Below the pieces are notes generated by a model. That model worked only from the letters and a program-made list of their open reading frames with translations. It was not told where the DNA came from and made no database searches. 64,000 nucleotides of DNA from Clostridia bacterium (GTDB lineage Bacteria; Bacillota; Clostridia; Oscillospirales; Acutalibacteraceae), in contig CAAGJJ010000055.1 of assembly GCA_900770165.1 (NCBI GenBank), forward strand, positions 62,001-126,000, read 5' to 3'. How positions within the stretch are numbered: the stretch's first letter is position 1; each line of letters opens with the position of its first letter. Positions 36,560 to 45,575 of the stretch are shown piece after piece. Made by a program: the position numbers and the translations under genes.

Positions 36560-36736
36560 TTATTTAAATTTGCGCTTACGAGCTGCTTCGGACTTCTTTT
36601 TACGCTTAACAGAAGGCTTCTCATAAGCTTCTCTCTTACGAACTTCAGCAATAACACCGGCTCTAGCACATTGCTTTTTGAATCTTCTAAGAGCACTATC
36701 AAGAGACTCATTATCTTTTATTCTAATTTCAGCCAT
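36560..36736 (-). CDS. rpsU: 30S ribosomal protein S21
   Basis: 58 residues, beginning MAEIRIKDNESLDSALRRF and ending KKKSEAARKRKFK. Standard size and very basic. A GGGAGGG site lies upstream of ATG 36736. S21 assists initiation at Shine-Dalgarno sites. It is a single-gene unit with its own terminator. Confidence 0.95.
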   Translation of the reverse strand: MAEIRIKDNESLDSALRRFKKQCARAGVIAEVRKREAYEKPSVKRKKKSEAARKRKFK

Positions 36737-36858
36737 TTATTTTTCCCTCCCATCCGCCGAAAGGCAGGGGTATAATGTAATATCACACGATAAGAATTAT
36801 ACAATATCTAATGTATATGTGTCAATAGCTATATAGAAAGTAAATAATAATTTAATAA

Positions 36859-37263
36859 TTACCTTTTTTTAGAATTGTCTTTTATTTGAGTATATATTTC
36901 TTTTAATATTTTATCCTGATATTCTTTCGATAATAGTCTATACCCCATAATTATTTTTTGTTCTTCTCTTGTTAATTCATATATTTGATGGTTATTTTTA
37001 CGCCCATACTTTAAAAGAATATTGTCATCTTCCGTGAGAATATCTGAAACTCTTGAATGATTTTTTTTATCTTCATCTTCAAAAATTTCGGCGTATGAAA
37101 CATTATATATTTTAGCAAGTTTTATAATTGTATTTATATCTGGTGTTGTTTTACCTGTCTCATAGTATGCGTAGGTAGATCTGTCAATATTTAAAGTATC
37201 TGCAACCTGCTGTTGTGTAAAACCACAATTTTCCCTAAGCTTTTTTAATATTTTAGGGAGCAT
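36859..37263 (-). CDS. helix-turn-helix transcriptional regulator, XRE type
   Basis: 134 residues. The first 60 are an XRE domain (LRENCGFTQQQVADTLNIDR in parts, ending TPDINTIIKLAKIYNVSYAEIFE). The rest is a charged helical tail. AAGAAGGTG is its ribosome site. Target unknown; not linked to adjacent genes. Confidence 0.88.
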   Translation of the reverse strand: MLPKILKKLRENCGFTQQQVADTLNIDRSTYAYYETGKTTPDINTIIKLAKIYNVSYAEIFEDEDKKNHSRVSDILTEDDNILLKYGRKNNHQIYELTREEQKIIMGYRLLSKEYQDKILKEIYTQIKDNSKKR

Positions 37264-37403
37264 AATAACACCTTCTTTACATTAAAATTTTAAGACACGA
37301 AGCATATTATAAATTAGAAAAACGAAATAAACTTAGCGAATGTGAGATTTGTTCACTTAAAGGGGAGGTATTATTTATATAGATTTATATTTTGTATATT
37401 GGA

Positions 37404-37432
37404 TTGACTTTTTATATTTCATATATTAAAAT
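37404..37432 (+). promoter_or_regulatory. promoter of rnpB
   Basis: TTGACT (37404-37409), 17 bases, TAAAAT (37427-37432); transcription would start near 37439, at the first base of the RNA. Confidence 0.85.
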
Positions 37433-37440
37433 ACAAATAT

Positions 37441-37784
37441 GAGTAGACTGGACAGTTGCGGACATAATACCTAAAGGTAATGCCCGAGGAAAGTCCGAGC
37501 TCCAAAGGGCAGGATAACGGCTAACGGCCGCCGGGGGTGACCCTAGGGAAAGTGCAACAGAAATATACCGCCGCAAAAAGTATTGCGGTAAGGGTGGAAA
37601 GGCGAGGTAAGAGCTCACCGGCGTATAGGAGACTATACGACCCTGTAAACCCTATCCGGAGCAACACCGTATAAAGATATTTAACGTTTGCCCGACGTGT
37701 CTATAGGTGGCATTGAGCTGAAATGGCAACATTCAGCCAAGATAGATAACTGTTCACGACAGAACTCGGCTTATAGGTCTACTC
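37441..37784 (+). ncRNA. rnpB: RNase P RNA
   Basis: About 344 nt. The ends GAGTAGAC and GTCTACTC pair to form P1. Universally conserved segments are present: GAGGAAAGTCC (37478-37488), AGGGTGGAAAGGCGAGGTAAGAGCTCACCGG in overlapping parts (near 37590-37620), and the 3' GACAGAACTCGGCTTATA (37759-37776). The ribozyme trims 5' leaders of tRNA precursors. Confidence 0.97.
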
Positions 37785-37872
37785 ATCGGGAACTAACCCG
37801 TTTGGTTATTTGATTTTTGTTAATTACATAATAAATTTATTATCGCAGATATTTTAAGAAAAATTATTAGGG

Positions 37873-38874
37873 GTGAGCACTGTAAAAAGGTTACTGTCTA
37901 TAGTTTTATCTGTTTGTGTAGTTTTTTTGCTTTCATCGTGCAATAAATCAAATAATAAAAAATTTTTAAATTCTGATAAAAAAGATATTAATATTGCTTT
38001 TTTAAAGGGGCCTACTGGTTTGGGGGCTCTTAAATTAATAGATGATTCAAAAAATGGAAATACAGCTAGTAATTATAATATTTCTGTTTTTACCGATCCT
38101 AATCAAATAGTTGCTCAGATCTCTAATGGAGAAGTAGATATAGCTGCATTACCTACGAATTTAGCAGCTACTCTTTATAATAAATCTGGTATGTTAAAAA
38201 TAGTGGCAATAAATACTTTGGGGACATTATATATTGTTTCTGATAAAGACGAAGATATAAATAGTGTGTATGATTTGAAAGGTAAAACTATTTATACAAC
38301 TGGCCAAGGATCGATGCCTGAATACGTATTAAATTTTATTTTAGATTCAAATAATATATATCACCAAAAAGATGTTGATATTGAATATAGAACGGAGCAT
38401 ACAGAACTTGCTTCATTGGTAATATCCGGTAAGAGTAAGCTTGCTATGTTACCAGAACCTTTTGTAACACAAGTTATTAATAAGAATTCTGATATTGTTA
38501 GGTCAATAGATTTAACAAAAGAATGGGAGAAATCTGCTAATAATAACAGTGCTTTAGCAATGGGATGTTTAGTTGCTAGAAATGATTTTATCGATGAAAA
38601 TAAGGATGCTATAGACACATTTTTAAATGAATATAGTGAATCTGTTAACTATATAAATAATAATGTTGAAAAAGCATCAGAGCTGTCAGAAAAATATGAA
38701 ATAATGCCTAAGGACATTGCTAGAGATGCTATACCTAAGTGTAATATAGTTTATATTGACGGTTCTGAAATGAGTTTAATGACAAATGGATTTTTAGAAG
38801 TTCTATTTGATTTTGACCCGAAATCAATTGGGGGAAGACTTCCAAATGAAGATTTTTACTATAAAAAACAATAA
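37873..38874 (+). CDS. ABC transporter substrate-binding lipoprotein (NMT1/SsuA/ThiY-like)
   Basis: 333 residues from GTG 37873, 89 bp after rnpB. Signal peptide with KR at residues 5-6, hydrophobic core and lipobox L-S-S-C (C23). The two-lobed binding domain resembles the nitrate/sulfonate/thiamine-precursor group (GEVDIAALPTNLAATL; VYDLKGKTIYTTGQGS). No TPP or other riboswitch is visible upstream, so the substrate is open. Start site is less certain as the ribosome site is weak. Confidence 0.9.
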   Translation: MSTVKRLLSIVLSVCVVFLLSSCNKSNNKKFLNSDKKDINIAFLKGPTGLGALKLIDDSKNGNTASNYNISVFTDPNQIVAQISNGEVDIAALPTNLAATLYNKSGMLKIVAINTLGTLYIVSDKDEDINSVYDLKGKTIYTTGQGSMPEYVLNFILDSNNIYHQKDVDIEYRTEHTELASLVISGKSKLAMLPEPFVTQVINKNSDIVRSIDLTKEWEKSANNNSALAMGCLVARNDFIDENKDAIDTFLNEYSESVNYINNNVEKASELSEKYEIMPKDIARDAIPKCNIVYIDGSEMSLMTNGFLEVLFDFDPKSIGGRLPNEDFYYKKQ

Positions 38875-39637
38875 AATTAGTTGTTATATTATATTAATAT
38901 TAAAGAAGTTAATAATATTTTTATTTTGGGTCGTAGTATGGCAAATAAGTTATTTGTGTATTGATAATAATATGCTTTTAGCTTCTCCTATAGATGTATT
39001 TTATAGATTATTTGATCTTTGTAAAGATACAGGCTTTTGGAATATTGTTGTTTCGTCTATGATGAGAATAATTCAAGGATTTATATATGGCACGATAATT
39101 GGTGTTTTATTATCTTTAATAACGTGCTCATCAAATATATTAAAAGATTTATTTAAACCAATTATAAATGTGGTACAATCTACTCCTATTGCATCGTTTA
39201 TTATTTTAGCGTTGGTCTGGATAAAATCTGGTATTGTCCCAATTTTTATTTCTGCACTTATGGTTATACCAATTATATGGACAAATGTTACGGAAGGAAT
39301 TATAAAGACAGATGCCAAACTTCTAGAAATGGCTAAAATATATAAATTCAATAAAATATCGAAAATTAAAATGATATATATACCGTCAGTTATACCTTAT
39401 TTTATAGCGGCATGTACTACAGCTTTGGGCCTTTCATGGAAAGCAGGAGTCGCTGCAGAAGTTATAGCAAATACTAGGTATTCAATAGGTGGAGAAATAT
39501 ATAAATCTAAAATGTATTTAGAAACAGTTGATTTATTTTCATTTACTGTAGTAGTTATTATTCTCAGCTTTATTTTAGAATATATTATAGTAAATTTAAT
39601 GAAGTTAATTTTAAGTAAATATAGCTTTTCTAAATAA
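38846..39637 (+). CDS. ABC transporter permease (SsuC/TauC/ThiX-like)
   Basis: 263 residues from ATG 38846, inside the end of the binding-protein gene (29-bp overlap), with GGGGGA upstream. About six membrane segments and the permease EAA-like loop around KLLEMAKIYKFNKISKIKMIYIPSV in parts. Forms the channel with the next-door ATPase. Confidence 0.93.
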   Translation: MKIFTIKNNKISCYIILILKKLIIFLFWVVVWQISYLCIDNNMLLASPIDVFYRLFDLCKDTGFWNIVVSSMMRIIQGFIYGTIIGVLLSLITCSSNILKDLFKPIINVVQSTPIASFIILALVWIKSGIVPIFISALMVIPIIWTNVTEGIIKTDAKLLEMAKIYKFNKISKIKMIYIPSVIPYFIAACTTALGLSWKAGVAAEVIANTRYSIGGEIYKSKMYLETVDLFSFTVVVIILSFILEYIIVNLMKLILSKYSFSK

Positions 39638-39646
39638 GGAGTTTAC

Positions 39647-40348
39647 ATGAGCATAGCATTTGAAAATGTAACTAAGAAGTATAAAGACGTATGTGTGCTA
39701 GATGATTTTTCGCTGGTACTTCCTGAAAAAGGTATTATATGTATTTTTGGCCCATCGGGATGTGGAAAAACTACATTAGTAAACATTTTAGCAGGGTTAG
39801 TGGTTCCTGATATTGGTAGAGTAAAGGGGATAAATGGGAAGAATATTTCTTTTGTTTTTCAGGAAGATAGATTAATACCATGGATAACAGCAGAACAAAA
39901 TGTATCTGCTGTTGTATTAGGTAAAGATAAAATTAATATTGCAAGAGACATGTTAAAGTCAGTTGGGTTATTAGAATTTGCAAACAAAAAACCAAATGAA
40001 TTAAGCGGAGGTATGTGCAGAAGAGTAGCGCTGGCACGAGCATTTGCATATGACTCTGATATCCTTATAATGGATGAACCTTTAAAAGGATTGGATCAAA
40101 AAATTAAAAATAGTATAATTAGCTTAATAAAAGAAAAACAGAAAGATAAATTAATTGTTTTAATAACACACAGTATATATGAAGCATTAATGTTATCTGA
40201 TTATATATATATAGTTTCAGGACTTCCTTTGAAAGTTAATAATTCTATGAAATTAGGATTAAGCTTTAATGAACGTCTAGAAAATAAAAATTTTATTAGT
40301 TATTATAAAGAAAAATTATTAAAAAACGTGTATATAAATTTACAATAA
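39647..40348 (+). CDS. ABC transporter ATP-binding protein (SsuB/TauB-like)
   Basis: 233 residues. Walker A GPSGCGKTT (about 35-43), Q-loop VFQEDRLIPW, signature LSGGMCRRVALARAF, Walker B ILIMDEP and the switch His in ITHS. The Q-loop plus DRLIPW form is typical of the nitrate/sulfonate/taurine group. Third gene of the uptake operon. Confidence 0.95.
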   Translation: MSIAFENVTKKYKDVCVLDDFSLVLPEKGIICIFGPSGCGKTTLVNILAGLVVPDIGRVKGINGKNISFVFQEDRLIPWITAEQNVSAVVLGKDKINIARDMLKSVGLLEFANKKPNELSGGMCRRVALARAFAYDSDILIMDEPLKGLDQKIKNSIISLIKEKQKDKLIVLITHSIYEALMLSDYIYIVSGLPLKVNNSMKLGLSFNERLENKNFISYYKEKLLKNVYINLQ

Positions 40349-40412
40349 AGTCTTGCATTAATCATTATATTATGATATTATTGATTTAGCGAGATAAAGG
40401 AGATGAATTATA

Positions 40413-40535
40413 GTGGCTAAAAATAAATATAAATCGAATGTACCTAAAAGAGGTATGTTTATTAGAATAGTTGCATCTATGTGTGCTTTGCTAATGATAG
40501 GCGGAGTAATTGTAGCAGCAATTTCAATTTATTAA
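40413..40535 (+). CDS. small single-pass membrane protein
   Basis: 40 residues from GTG 40413 with a strong AAAGGAG site. A basic N-terminus (AKNKYKSNVPKRG) precedes one membrane segment (about 16-38, FIRIVASMCALLMIGGVIVA). The layout resembles DUF4044-type micro-proteins, but I cannot confirm membership. It has its own strong terminator. Confidence 0.75.
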   Translation: MAKNKYKSNVPKRGMFIRIVASMCALLMIGGVIVAAISIY

Positions 40536-40540
40536 TAATA

Positions 40541-40589
40541 AAAAGGCAGTAACTACGATTGAACATAATTAGGTAGTTACTGCTTTTTA
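40541..40589. terminator. bidirectional terminator between the micro-protein gene and spoVT
   Basis: A ~15-bp stem (about 40541-40556 with 40573-40588) with A-run before and T-run after. Confidence 0.9.
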
Positions 40590-40623
40590 GTTTATAAATA
40601 TAGACATTGAATTGGTATCTTAA

Positions 40624-41169
40624 TTATTCTTCCATTTGCTTACCAAGAAAGGCTGCGGCTGTTTGTGCTAGTTTAACTTCAGTATCAGTTGGAAAAGAAT
40701 TAGATGAGTTATTAGATAACATAATCACAGCACCGGTTACATCTCCAGAAGCAATAATAGGGTAAGCTATTACTGCAGGTTTTTCTATACCTTCAATTGG
40801 GTATAGATAATTTCTGTTTTCTTTGCTAGTTACAAAACTTCTTCTTTCTTCCATGATGTCCTCCAAAGTAGGGGTAATTCGTCTTTCCATAAATTCTTTT
40901 TTAGATACACCAGCAACTGCGACTATATGGTCTCTATCGCATATTAATGTTGGAAGAGAAGATATTCTTGCAAGGACGTCTGCATATTCAGATGCAAATT
41001 GTGACATTTCACCTATAGGTGAATATTTCTTAAAAATTACTTCTCCATCGGTATCTGTATAAATTTCCAGAGGATCACCTTCACGAATTCTAAGTGTTCT
41101 TCTAATTTCTTTTGGTATAACAACACGACCTAAGTCGTCAATTCTTCTAACAATTCCAGTGGCTTTCAT
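40624..41169 (-). CDS. spoVT: stage V sporulation protein T
   Basis: 181 residues from ATG 41169 (AAAGGATGG upstream); the frame to 41223 is longer than the family. N-terminal AbrB-type swapped-hairpin DNA-binding domain (MKATGIVRRIDDLGRVVIP start) and C-terminal GAF-like domain (about 56-178). SpoVT tunes sigma-G-dependent genes in the forespore and spore germination. Confidence 0.95.
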   Translation of the reverse strand: MKATGIVRRIDDLGRVVIPKEIRRTLRIREGDPLEIYTDTDGEVIFKKYSPIGEMSQFASEYADVLARISSLPTLICDRDHIVAVAGVSKKEFMERRITPTLEDIMEERRSFVTSKENRNYLYPIEGIEKPAVIAYPIIASGDVTGAVIMLSNNSSNSFPTDTEVKLAQTAAAFLGKQMEE

Positions 41170-41538
41170 ATTACCATCCTTTATAGTATTTTTCATTGCC
41201 TTATATTTCTGACCAAAAGGCATATTACCGTTCTTAAAATTTGAACGGATATTAAATAATAAAAGTTTGTAGTTATATTTTGTTTAATATTAACGTTATT
41301 GTTTAGTCTGAAATTTATTTATTTCTTTTCCAAATTTATTATTTGTTTTTAGTATTAATTTATGCAATTTTTAATATTAAAAAATTTATTTGAAATAATA
41401 ATTTTTGTATTAAGAAGTTGTAATTTATCGAAGAATTTATTACTTTACAAGAAATAGTATTTTAATTATAATTGAAAATGCAGTGCAAATATGGTAAACT
41501 TACAATTATTATTAATGTGTTTGGAAAGGATGATTTAT
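41170..41538. other. intergenic region between spoVT and phosphoglucomutase
   Basis: About 370 bp of very AT-rich DNA. The only feature I can support is a promoter on the plus strand: TTTACA (41444-41449), 17-base spacer, TATAAT (41467-41472), which would transcribe the phosphoglucomutase gene. Confidence 0.6.
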
Positions 41539-43251
41539 GTGTCGTATAATGAATTATATAACTTGTGGATTCAGAATGTAAAAGATGGCAATATTTTATC
41601 TGAATTAAAAAATATTTGTAACGATGATAGTGAAATTTATGAAAGATTTTATAAAGATTTAGAATTTGGAACTGCAGGCTTAAGGGGAATTATTGGTGCT
41701 GGTACAAATAGAATGAACATATATACTGTTAGAAGAACTACTCAAGGGTTAGCTGATTATTTAAATGAAAATTATAAAGAGGCAAGTGTAGCTATAGCTT
41801 ATGATTCAAGGAATAAATCTGATTTATTTGCAAAAGAATCAGCTTGTGTTCTTGCGGCTAATGGTATAAAAGCATATATTACTAAAGAATTACAGCCTAC
41901 GCCTGTTTTATCGTTTGCTGTAAGAAATTTGGGCTGTAAATCAGGTATTATGATTACTGCTAGTCATAACCCAGCAAAATATAATGGATATAAATGTTAT
42001 GGTGATGACGGCTGTCAAATGACTGAACATGCAGCAAACAACGTTTATAGTAAAATTCAAAAAGTAGACATTTTTTCAGGCGTAAAAACACTTACTTTCG
42101 AGGAAGGAATAAAAATAGGAAAAATTGTATATATAGAAGATGACCTGTATAACCGATATTTAGAAAATGTTATGGCACAAAGCATAAATAAAGATGTATG
42201 TAAAGAATCTGAGTTAAAGGTAGTGTATACTCCATTAAATGGTGCAGGGAATAAACTTGTTAGAAAGGTTTTAAGTGATATTGGGGTAAAAAATGTTCAA
42301 GTGGTTAAAGAACAAGAATACCCTGATGGCAACTTTCCAACATGTACTTATCCAAATCCTGAGTTTAAGGAAGCACTATCATTAGCGCTAGATTTAGCGA
42401 AGAATGTGAATGCAGATTTAGTTTTAGCAACAGATCCAGACAGTGATAGGGTTGGTATTGCCGTTAAAGAGAGCAATTCTTATAGATTGTTGAGTGGAAA
42501 TGAAGTTGGAATCATATTGCTTAACTATATATTATCAAACAGAAAATCTTTAGGTACACTTCCTAATAACCCAGTGGCAGTTAAAACTATTGTTTCCAGT
42601 AAAATGATTGATGTTATTGCTAAAGCTTATAAGTGCGAACTAAGAGATGTTCTAACAGGATTCAAGTATATAGGTGAGCAGATATTAAATCTTGAAAAAG
42701 ATGGAGAAGAAAATAGATTTATTTTTGGATTTGAGGAAAGTTATGGTTATCTTGTTGGTACTTATGTAAGAGATAAAGATGCTGTTGTTGCCTCTATGCT
42801 TATTTGTGAAATGGCGGAATATTATAGAAAACAAGGGAAAACCCTTTCAGATGTTATTAATGAGTTGTATAATGAGTATGGATTTTATCAAAATACTACA
42901 CTTAGCTATAATTTCGAAGGATCCGCAGGAATGGAAAAAATGCAAAAAATAATGGACTCTTTAAGAAATGAACATCTTACAAATATAGCTTCAATGAAAG
43001 TGGAAAAAATAAATGATTATAAAGAATCTACATCTATAGATAAAAGAACTGGAAATATAGATAAAATTGATTTACCTAAATCAAATGTTATTTCATATGA
43101 ATTAGAAGGAGGTTCAGGTGCTATTGTACGGCCTTCTGGTACAGAACCGAAAATAAAAATTTATGTAACATCTGTTGGGAAAAATATAGAGGAATCAAAG
43201 GCAAAAACAAAAGATATTATTAGCGATATGGAAAAAATTTTAAATTTGTAA
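41539..43251 (+). CDS. pgcA: phospho-sugar mutase (phosphoglucomutase, PgcA-like)
   Basis: 570 residues from GTG 41539, placed after GGAAAGGA; upstream in-frame ATGs (41491, 41530) lie before or inside that site. Active-site serine loop TASHNPAKYNGYK, metal loop DPDSDR, sugar-binding loop GFEESYGY and phosphate loop RPSGTEPKIKIY are all present. Converts glucose-1-P and glucose-6-P. Followed by a strong terminator. Confidence 0.95.
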   Translation: MSYNELYNLWIQNVKDGNILSELKNICNDDSEIYERFYKDLEFGTAGLRGIIGAGTNRMNIYTVRRTTQGLADYLNENYKEASVAIAYDSRNKSDLFAKESACVLAANGIKAYITKELQPTPVLSFAVRNLGCKSGIMITASHNPAKYNGYKCYGDDGCQMTEHAANNVYSKIQKVDIFSGVKTLTFEEGIKIGKIVYIEDDLYNRYLENVMAQSINKDVCKESELKVVYTPLNGAGNKLVRKVLSDIGVKNVQVVKEQEYPDGNFPTCTYPNPEFKEALSLALDLAKNVNADLVLATDPDSDRVGIAVKESNSYRLLSGNEVGIILLNYILSNRKSLGTLPNNPVAVKTIVSSKMIDVIAKAYKCELRDVLTGFKYIGEQILNLEKDGEENRFIFGFEESYGYLVGTYVRDKDAVVASMLICEMAEYYRKQGKTLSDVINELYNEYGFYQNTTLSYNFEGSAGMEKMQKIMDSLRNEHLTNIASMKVEKINDYKESTSIDKRTGNIDKIDLPKSNVISYELEGGSGAIVRPSGTEPKIKIYVTSVGKNIEESKAKTKDIISDMEKILNL

Positions 43252-43256
43252 ACTTA

Positions 43257-43296
43257 TAAAAGGAGTATTTGATTTAATATCAAATACTCCTTTTTA
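43257..43296. terminator. terminator between pgcA and the hydrogenase gene
   Basis: AAAAGGAGTATTTGA and its complement, with T-runs on both strands. Confidence 0.9.
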
Positions 43297-43305
43297 TTGT
43301 AAATA

Positions 43306-44553
43306 TTAAAAATTGCGGATAAAAATATCGCTATGCTCTAGAAAATCGTCTATATTATCAAATCCTAATCTGTGAAGAAGTTCAATAACATAAGGATTAT
43401 TGATAGGGGTTTTATATTTTGCTTGATTACCATATTCATCTACATGTTTTTTACCTTTTTCTTTGTTTATAATTGCTTTTGGTCCACCGACACATCCACC
43501 AATACAGCCCATGCCTTCAAAAAAGTTTGCATTAGTTTCACCGTTTATTAAAGAGTTGATCATTGCTTTACATTCTTTTACACCATTTGCTTGTTGAGTC
43601 TTTATTGAAATCTTTTTGTCTGGATTTATATTTTTTAAGGTTGAATACACGGCTTCGCTAACACCGCCAGTTCTTGCATAAATTCTTCCGCCTTTTGAAG
43701 AATGATCTTTTGTAGTCTCTTCCATTTGTGTTGGATCTATACCTGCAAAATCAAATACGTCTTGTATTTCTTGAAAGGTAAGGACATAATCTATAGCACC
43801 AACAAGATCAGGCTCTCTTGCTTCTGCTTTTTTCGCTATACAAGGCCCTATAAATATAGTAGTTGAATCTGGATGCAATTTTTTTATAGTGCGACCGCAT
43901 GCAATCATAGGAGAAACAGCGCCAGGAACGTGAGGAATAAGTTGGTTGTAAATTTTTCTTATCATAGCTATCCAAATAGGGCAGCAACAGCTTGTCAACT
44001 GGTAATCGTTTTCGCTATTAATATTTTTATCAAATTCTAAAGCTTCTTTTAAAGTGAGTATATCTGCAAATAATGCAACTTCAACCATACCGTCAAAACC
44101 TAATTTTTTAAATGCTGTGCGCAGTTTACCGGGGGTAACTACTTCACTAAATTGTCCTACAAATGCGGGAGCTATTAATGCATAAACGGGTCCCTTTTTT
44201 TCGTGAATAGATTTAAGTGCTGGGAGTATATCTCTGCTAGCTTTTAATTTTTCGGCTTTACAGCTATCAACACAAGATGAACATCCTGTACAGGCATCTT
44301 TTTTGACTTTTACGTTTCCATTATCGTTATATAATGCATTAAATAAACATTTAATTTTGCATTTATTTTCTTTTCCATCTGGACAGTCACATTCACCTAA
44401 TTTTAAAACAACACTATGATTTTGTGGGTTTAAAAGGCAATCTAAATGATATGGATCGTATTCTTCTTTTTTTATTTGTTCAAGTTCTTTTTCTTCTTCA
44501 TTGTTAATAGAAGCTTTAACCAAACGTTTATATAAATCCTCAAATGTAATCAT
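43306..44553 (-). CDS. [FeFe]-hydrogenase-like protein with ferredoxin-type clusters
   Basis: 415 residues. The N-terminal ~110 have cysteine sets CDCPDGKENKCKIKC and CTGCSSCVDSC for Fe-S clusters. The rest is an H-cluster domain with the three motifs in variant form: TSCCCPIW, GPCIAKKAE and EGMGCIGGCVGGP. Catalytic HydA usually has TSCCPxW, MPCxxKxxE and MACPGGC. The variants, single-chain form and lack of partner subunits resemble putative sensory or non-canonical groups rather than the main H2-producing enzyme. Maturases are not in the window. Confidence 0.88.
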   Translation of the reverse strand: MITFEDLYKRLVKASINNEEEKELEQIKKEEYDPYHLDCLLNPQNHSVVLKLGECDCPDGKENKCKIKCLFNALYNDNGNVKVKKDACTGCSSCVDSCKAEKLKASRDILPALKSIHEKKGPVYALIAPAFVGQFSEVVTPGKLRTAFKKLGFDGMVEVALFADILTLKEALEFDKNINSENDYQLTSCCCPIWIAMIRKIYNQLIPHVPGAVSPMIACGRTIKKLHPDSTTIFIGPCIAKKAEAREPDLVGAIDYVLTFQEIQDVFDFAGIDPTQMEETTKDHSSKGGRIYARTGGVSEAVYSTLKNINPDKKISIKTQQANGVKECKAMINSLINGETNANFFEGMGCIGGCVGGPKAIINKEKGKKHVDEYGNQAKYKTPINNPYVIELLHRLGFDNIDDFLEHSDIFIRNF

Positions 44554-44903
44554 GTTTTATCATCCTTTGTTACTTTGTAAATGTAGGATTCTTATATTAT
44601 ATAATTTACCCCAAAAAATCAATATTTTGCAAGAAAAAATGATATTTAATAATTTTAATAAAAATTAATTTAGCAGGACTATAGAGAAGAAAGTCGTAAT
44701 ATATTATCTTTGTAGAGTAATTTGGATAGGGTAGTAGAAAATATAGACAGAATAAAAAACCATGTACAATCTTTAACTGAAAGCTATATTTTAAGAAAAT
44801 GAGTTAATGAGTAAGACAAAATGAAAATGTGCGAAAGAGATTAAAGTTATTTATATCTCTTTCGCATAATTTTTAATATCTTTTGGAAAATTATAGTGGC
44901 TGT
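44554..44903. other. intergenic region downstream of the hydrogenase gene start
   Basis: About 350 bp with no convincing gene. A 26-codon frame at 44722-44802 (LDRVVENIDRIKNHVQSLTE...) lacks a ribosome site and may be a gene remnant. A 12-bp perfect hairpin closes the region (next entry). Confidence 0.4.
44829..44876. terminator. terminator downstream of the 67-aa gene
   Basis: TGCGAAAGAGAT (44830-44841) pairs with 44855-44866; T-rich sequence follows on the plus strand. Confidence 0.75.
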
Positions 44904-45107
44904 TTATGATAATGCTTCTATAAGATCATCTTTTAATTTTTTCATATGTTGGATTTCAAAGCTAACACAGTGTTTAAGCATACCGTTATATATATCGCCT
45001 ATTTCTGTTGGTTGACATTCATTTTCTCTAAGGTTATTCAAGCCACTTTCCATTTCGGTTATTTGTGTATCCATAAACTCTTTAACCTTTCTCTGACTTA
45101 CATTCAT
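44904..45107 (-). CDS. small uncharacterised helical protein
   Basis: 67 residues, AAGGAG site upstream of ATG 45107. Wholly helical and charged, with two cysteines (about 35 and 47) and several methionines; no membrane segment. I do not recognise the family. Confidence 0.7.
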   Translation of the reverse strand: MNVSQRKVKEFMDTQITEMESGLNNLRENECQPTEIGDIYNGMLKHCVSFEIQHMKKLKDDLIEALS

Positions 45108-45251
45108 CTAATTACTCCTTACAAGATATTTTCTAAGTAGAATAAATTTATTATATCCAAAATTTAATTTATAATTCTTAATTAGTTAAAAGTTGCATAG
45201 TTAGTGGATAAATATTATAATGAAAACAAAAACAGAAGTAGGAGAATAATG

Positions 45252-45503
45252 ATGTTAGAATTTAAATATGATGTACAATTGTTAATTGAAGGGGAGGGCC
45301 TTTCAGAAGATAAGATAAATAGCTATATTAAGGAAAACATTAAGGGCGATTGTTTGCTTGCAGTTGGTGATGAGCAGTTAATAAAGGTACACTATCATAC
45401 AAATTTACCGTGGAAGCTGTTAGAGTATTGTGCAAGCATAGGTGAAATATTTGACATTATTGTAGAGGATATGGATAGGCAGTCAAGAGGCCTGAAAGGT
45501 TAA
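45252..45503 (+). CDS. stand-alone DAK/fatty-acid-kinase C-terminal-like domain
   Basis: 83 residues from ATG 45252 (GGAG at 45241-45244; ATG 45249 is also possible). The text EFKYDVQLLIEGEGLSEDK and GDCLLAVGDEQLIKVHYHTNLPWKLLEYCASIGEI in parts matches the C-terminal domain of DAK2/YloV-type proteins, which normally follows a kinase domain. Clostridia often carry it as a free small protein, annotated as kinase to dihydroxyacetone kinase. The role is unknown. Confidence 0.8.
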   Translation: MLEFKYDVQLLIEGEGLSEDKINSYIKENIKGDCLLAVGDEQLIKVHYHTNLPWKLLEYCASIGEIFDIIVEDMDRQSRGLKG

Positions 45504-45525
45504 ATTAGAAAACGACATTATTAAA

Positions 45526-45560
45526 AATAGGCATACCGGTTATATACCGGTATGCCTATT
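45526..45560. terminator. terminator between the DAK-like and rubrerythrin genes
   Basis: A perfect 15-bp stem (45526-45540 with 45546-45560) with a T-run on the minus strand. Confidence 0.85.
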
Positions 45561-45575
45561 ATGCTTTAAAATTTA

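Noticed and set aside
37785..37872. Riboswitch before the ABC transporter operon
   Set aside because: No TPP (THI) or other known aptamer motif seen in the 88 bp.
44722..44802. 26-codon frame LDRVVENIDRIKNH...
   Set aside because: Reads like coding sequence but has no ribosome site and is too short; possibly a remnant.
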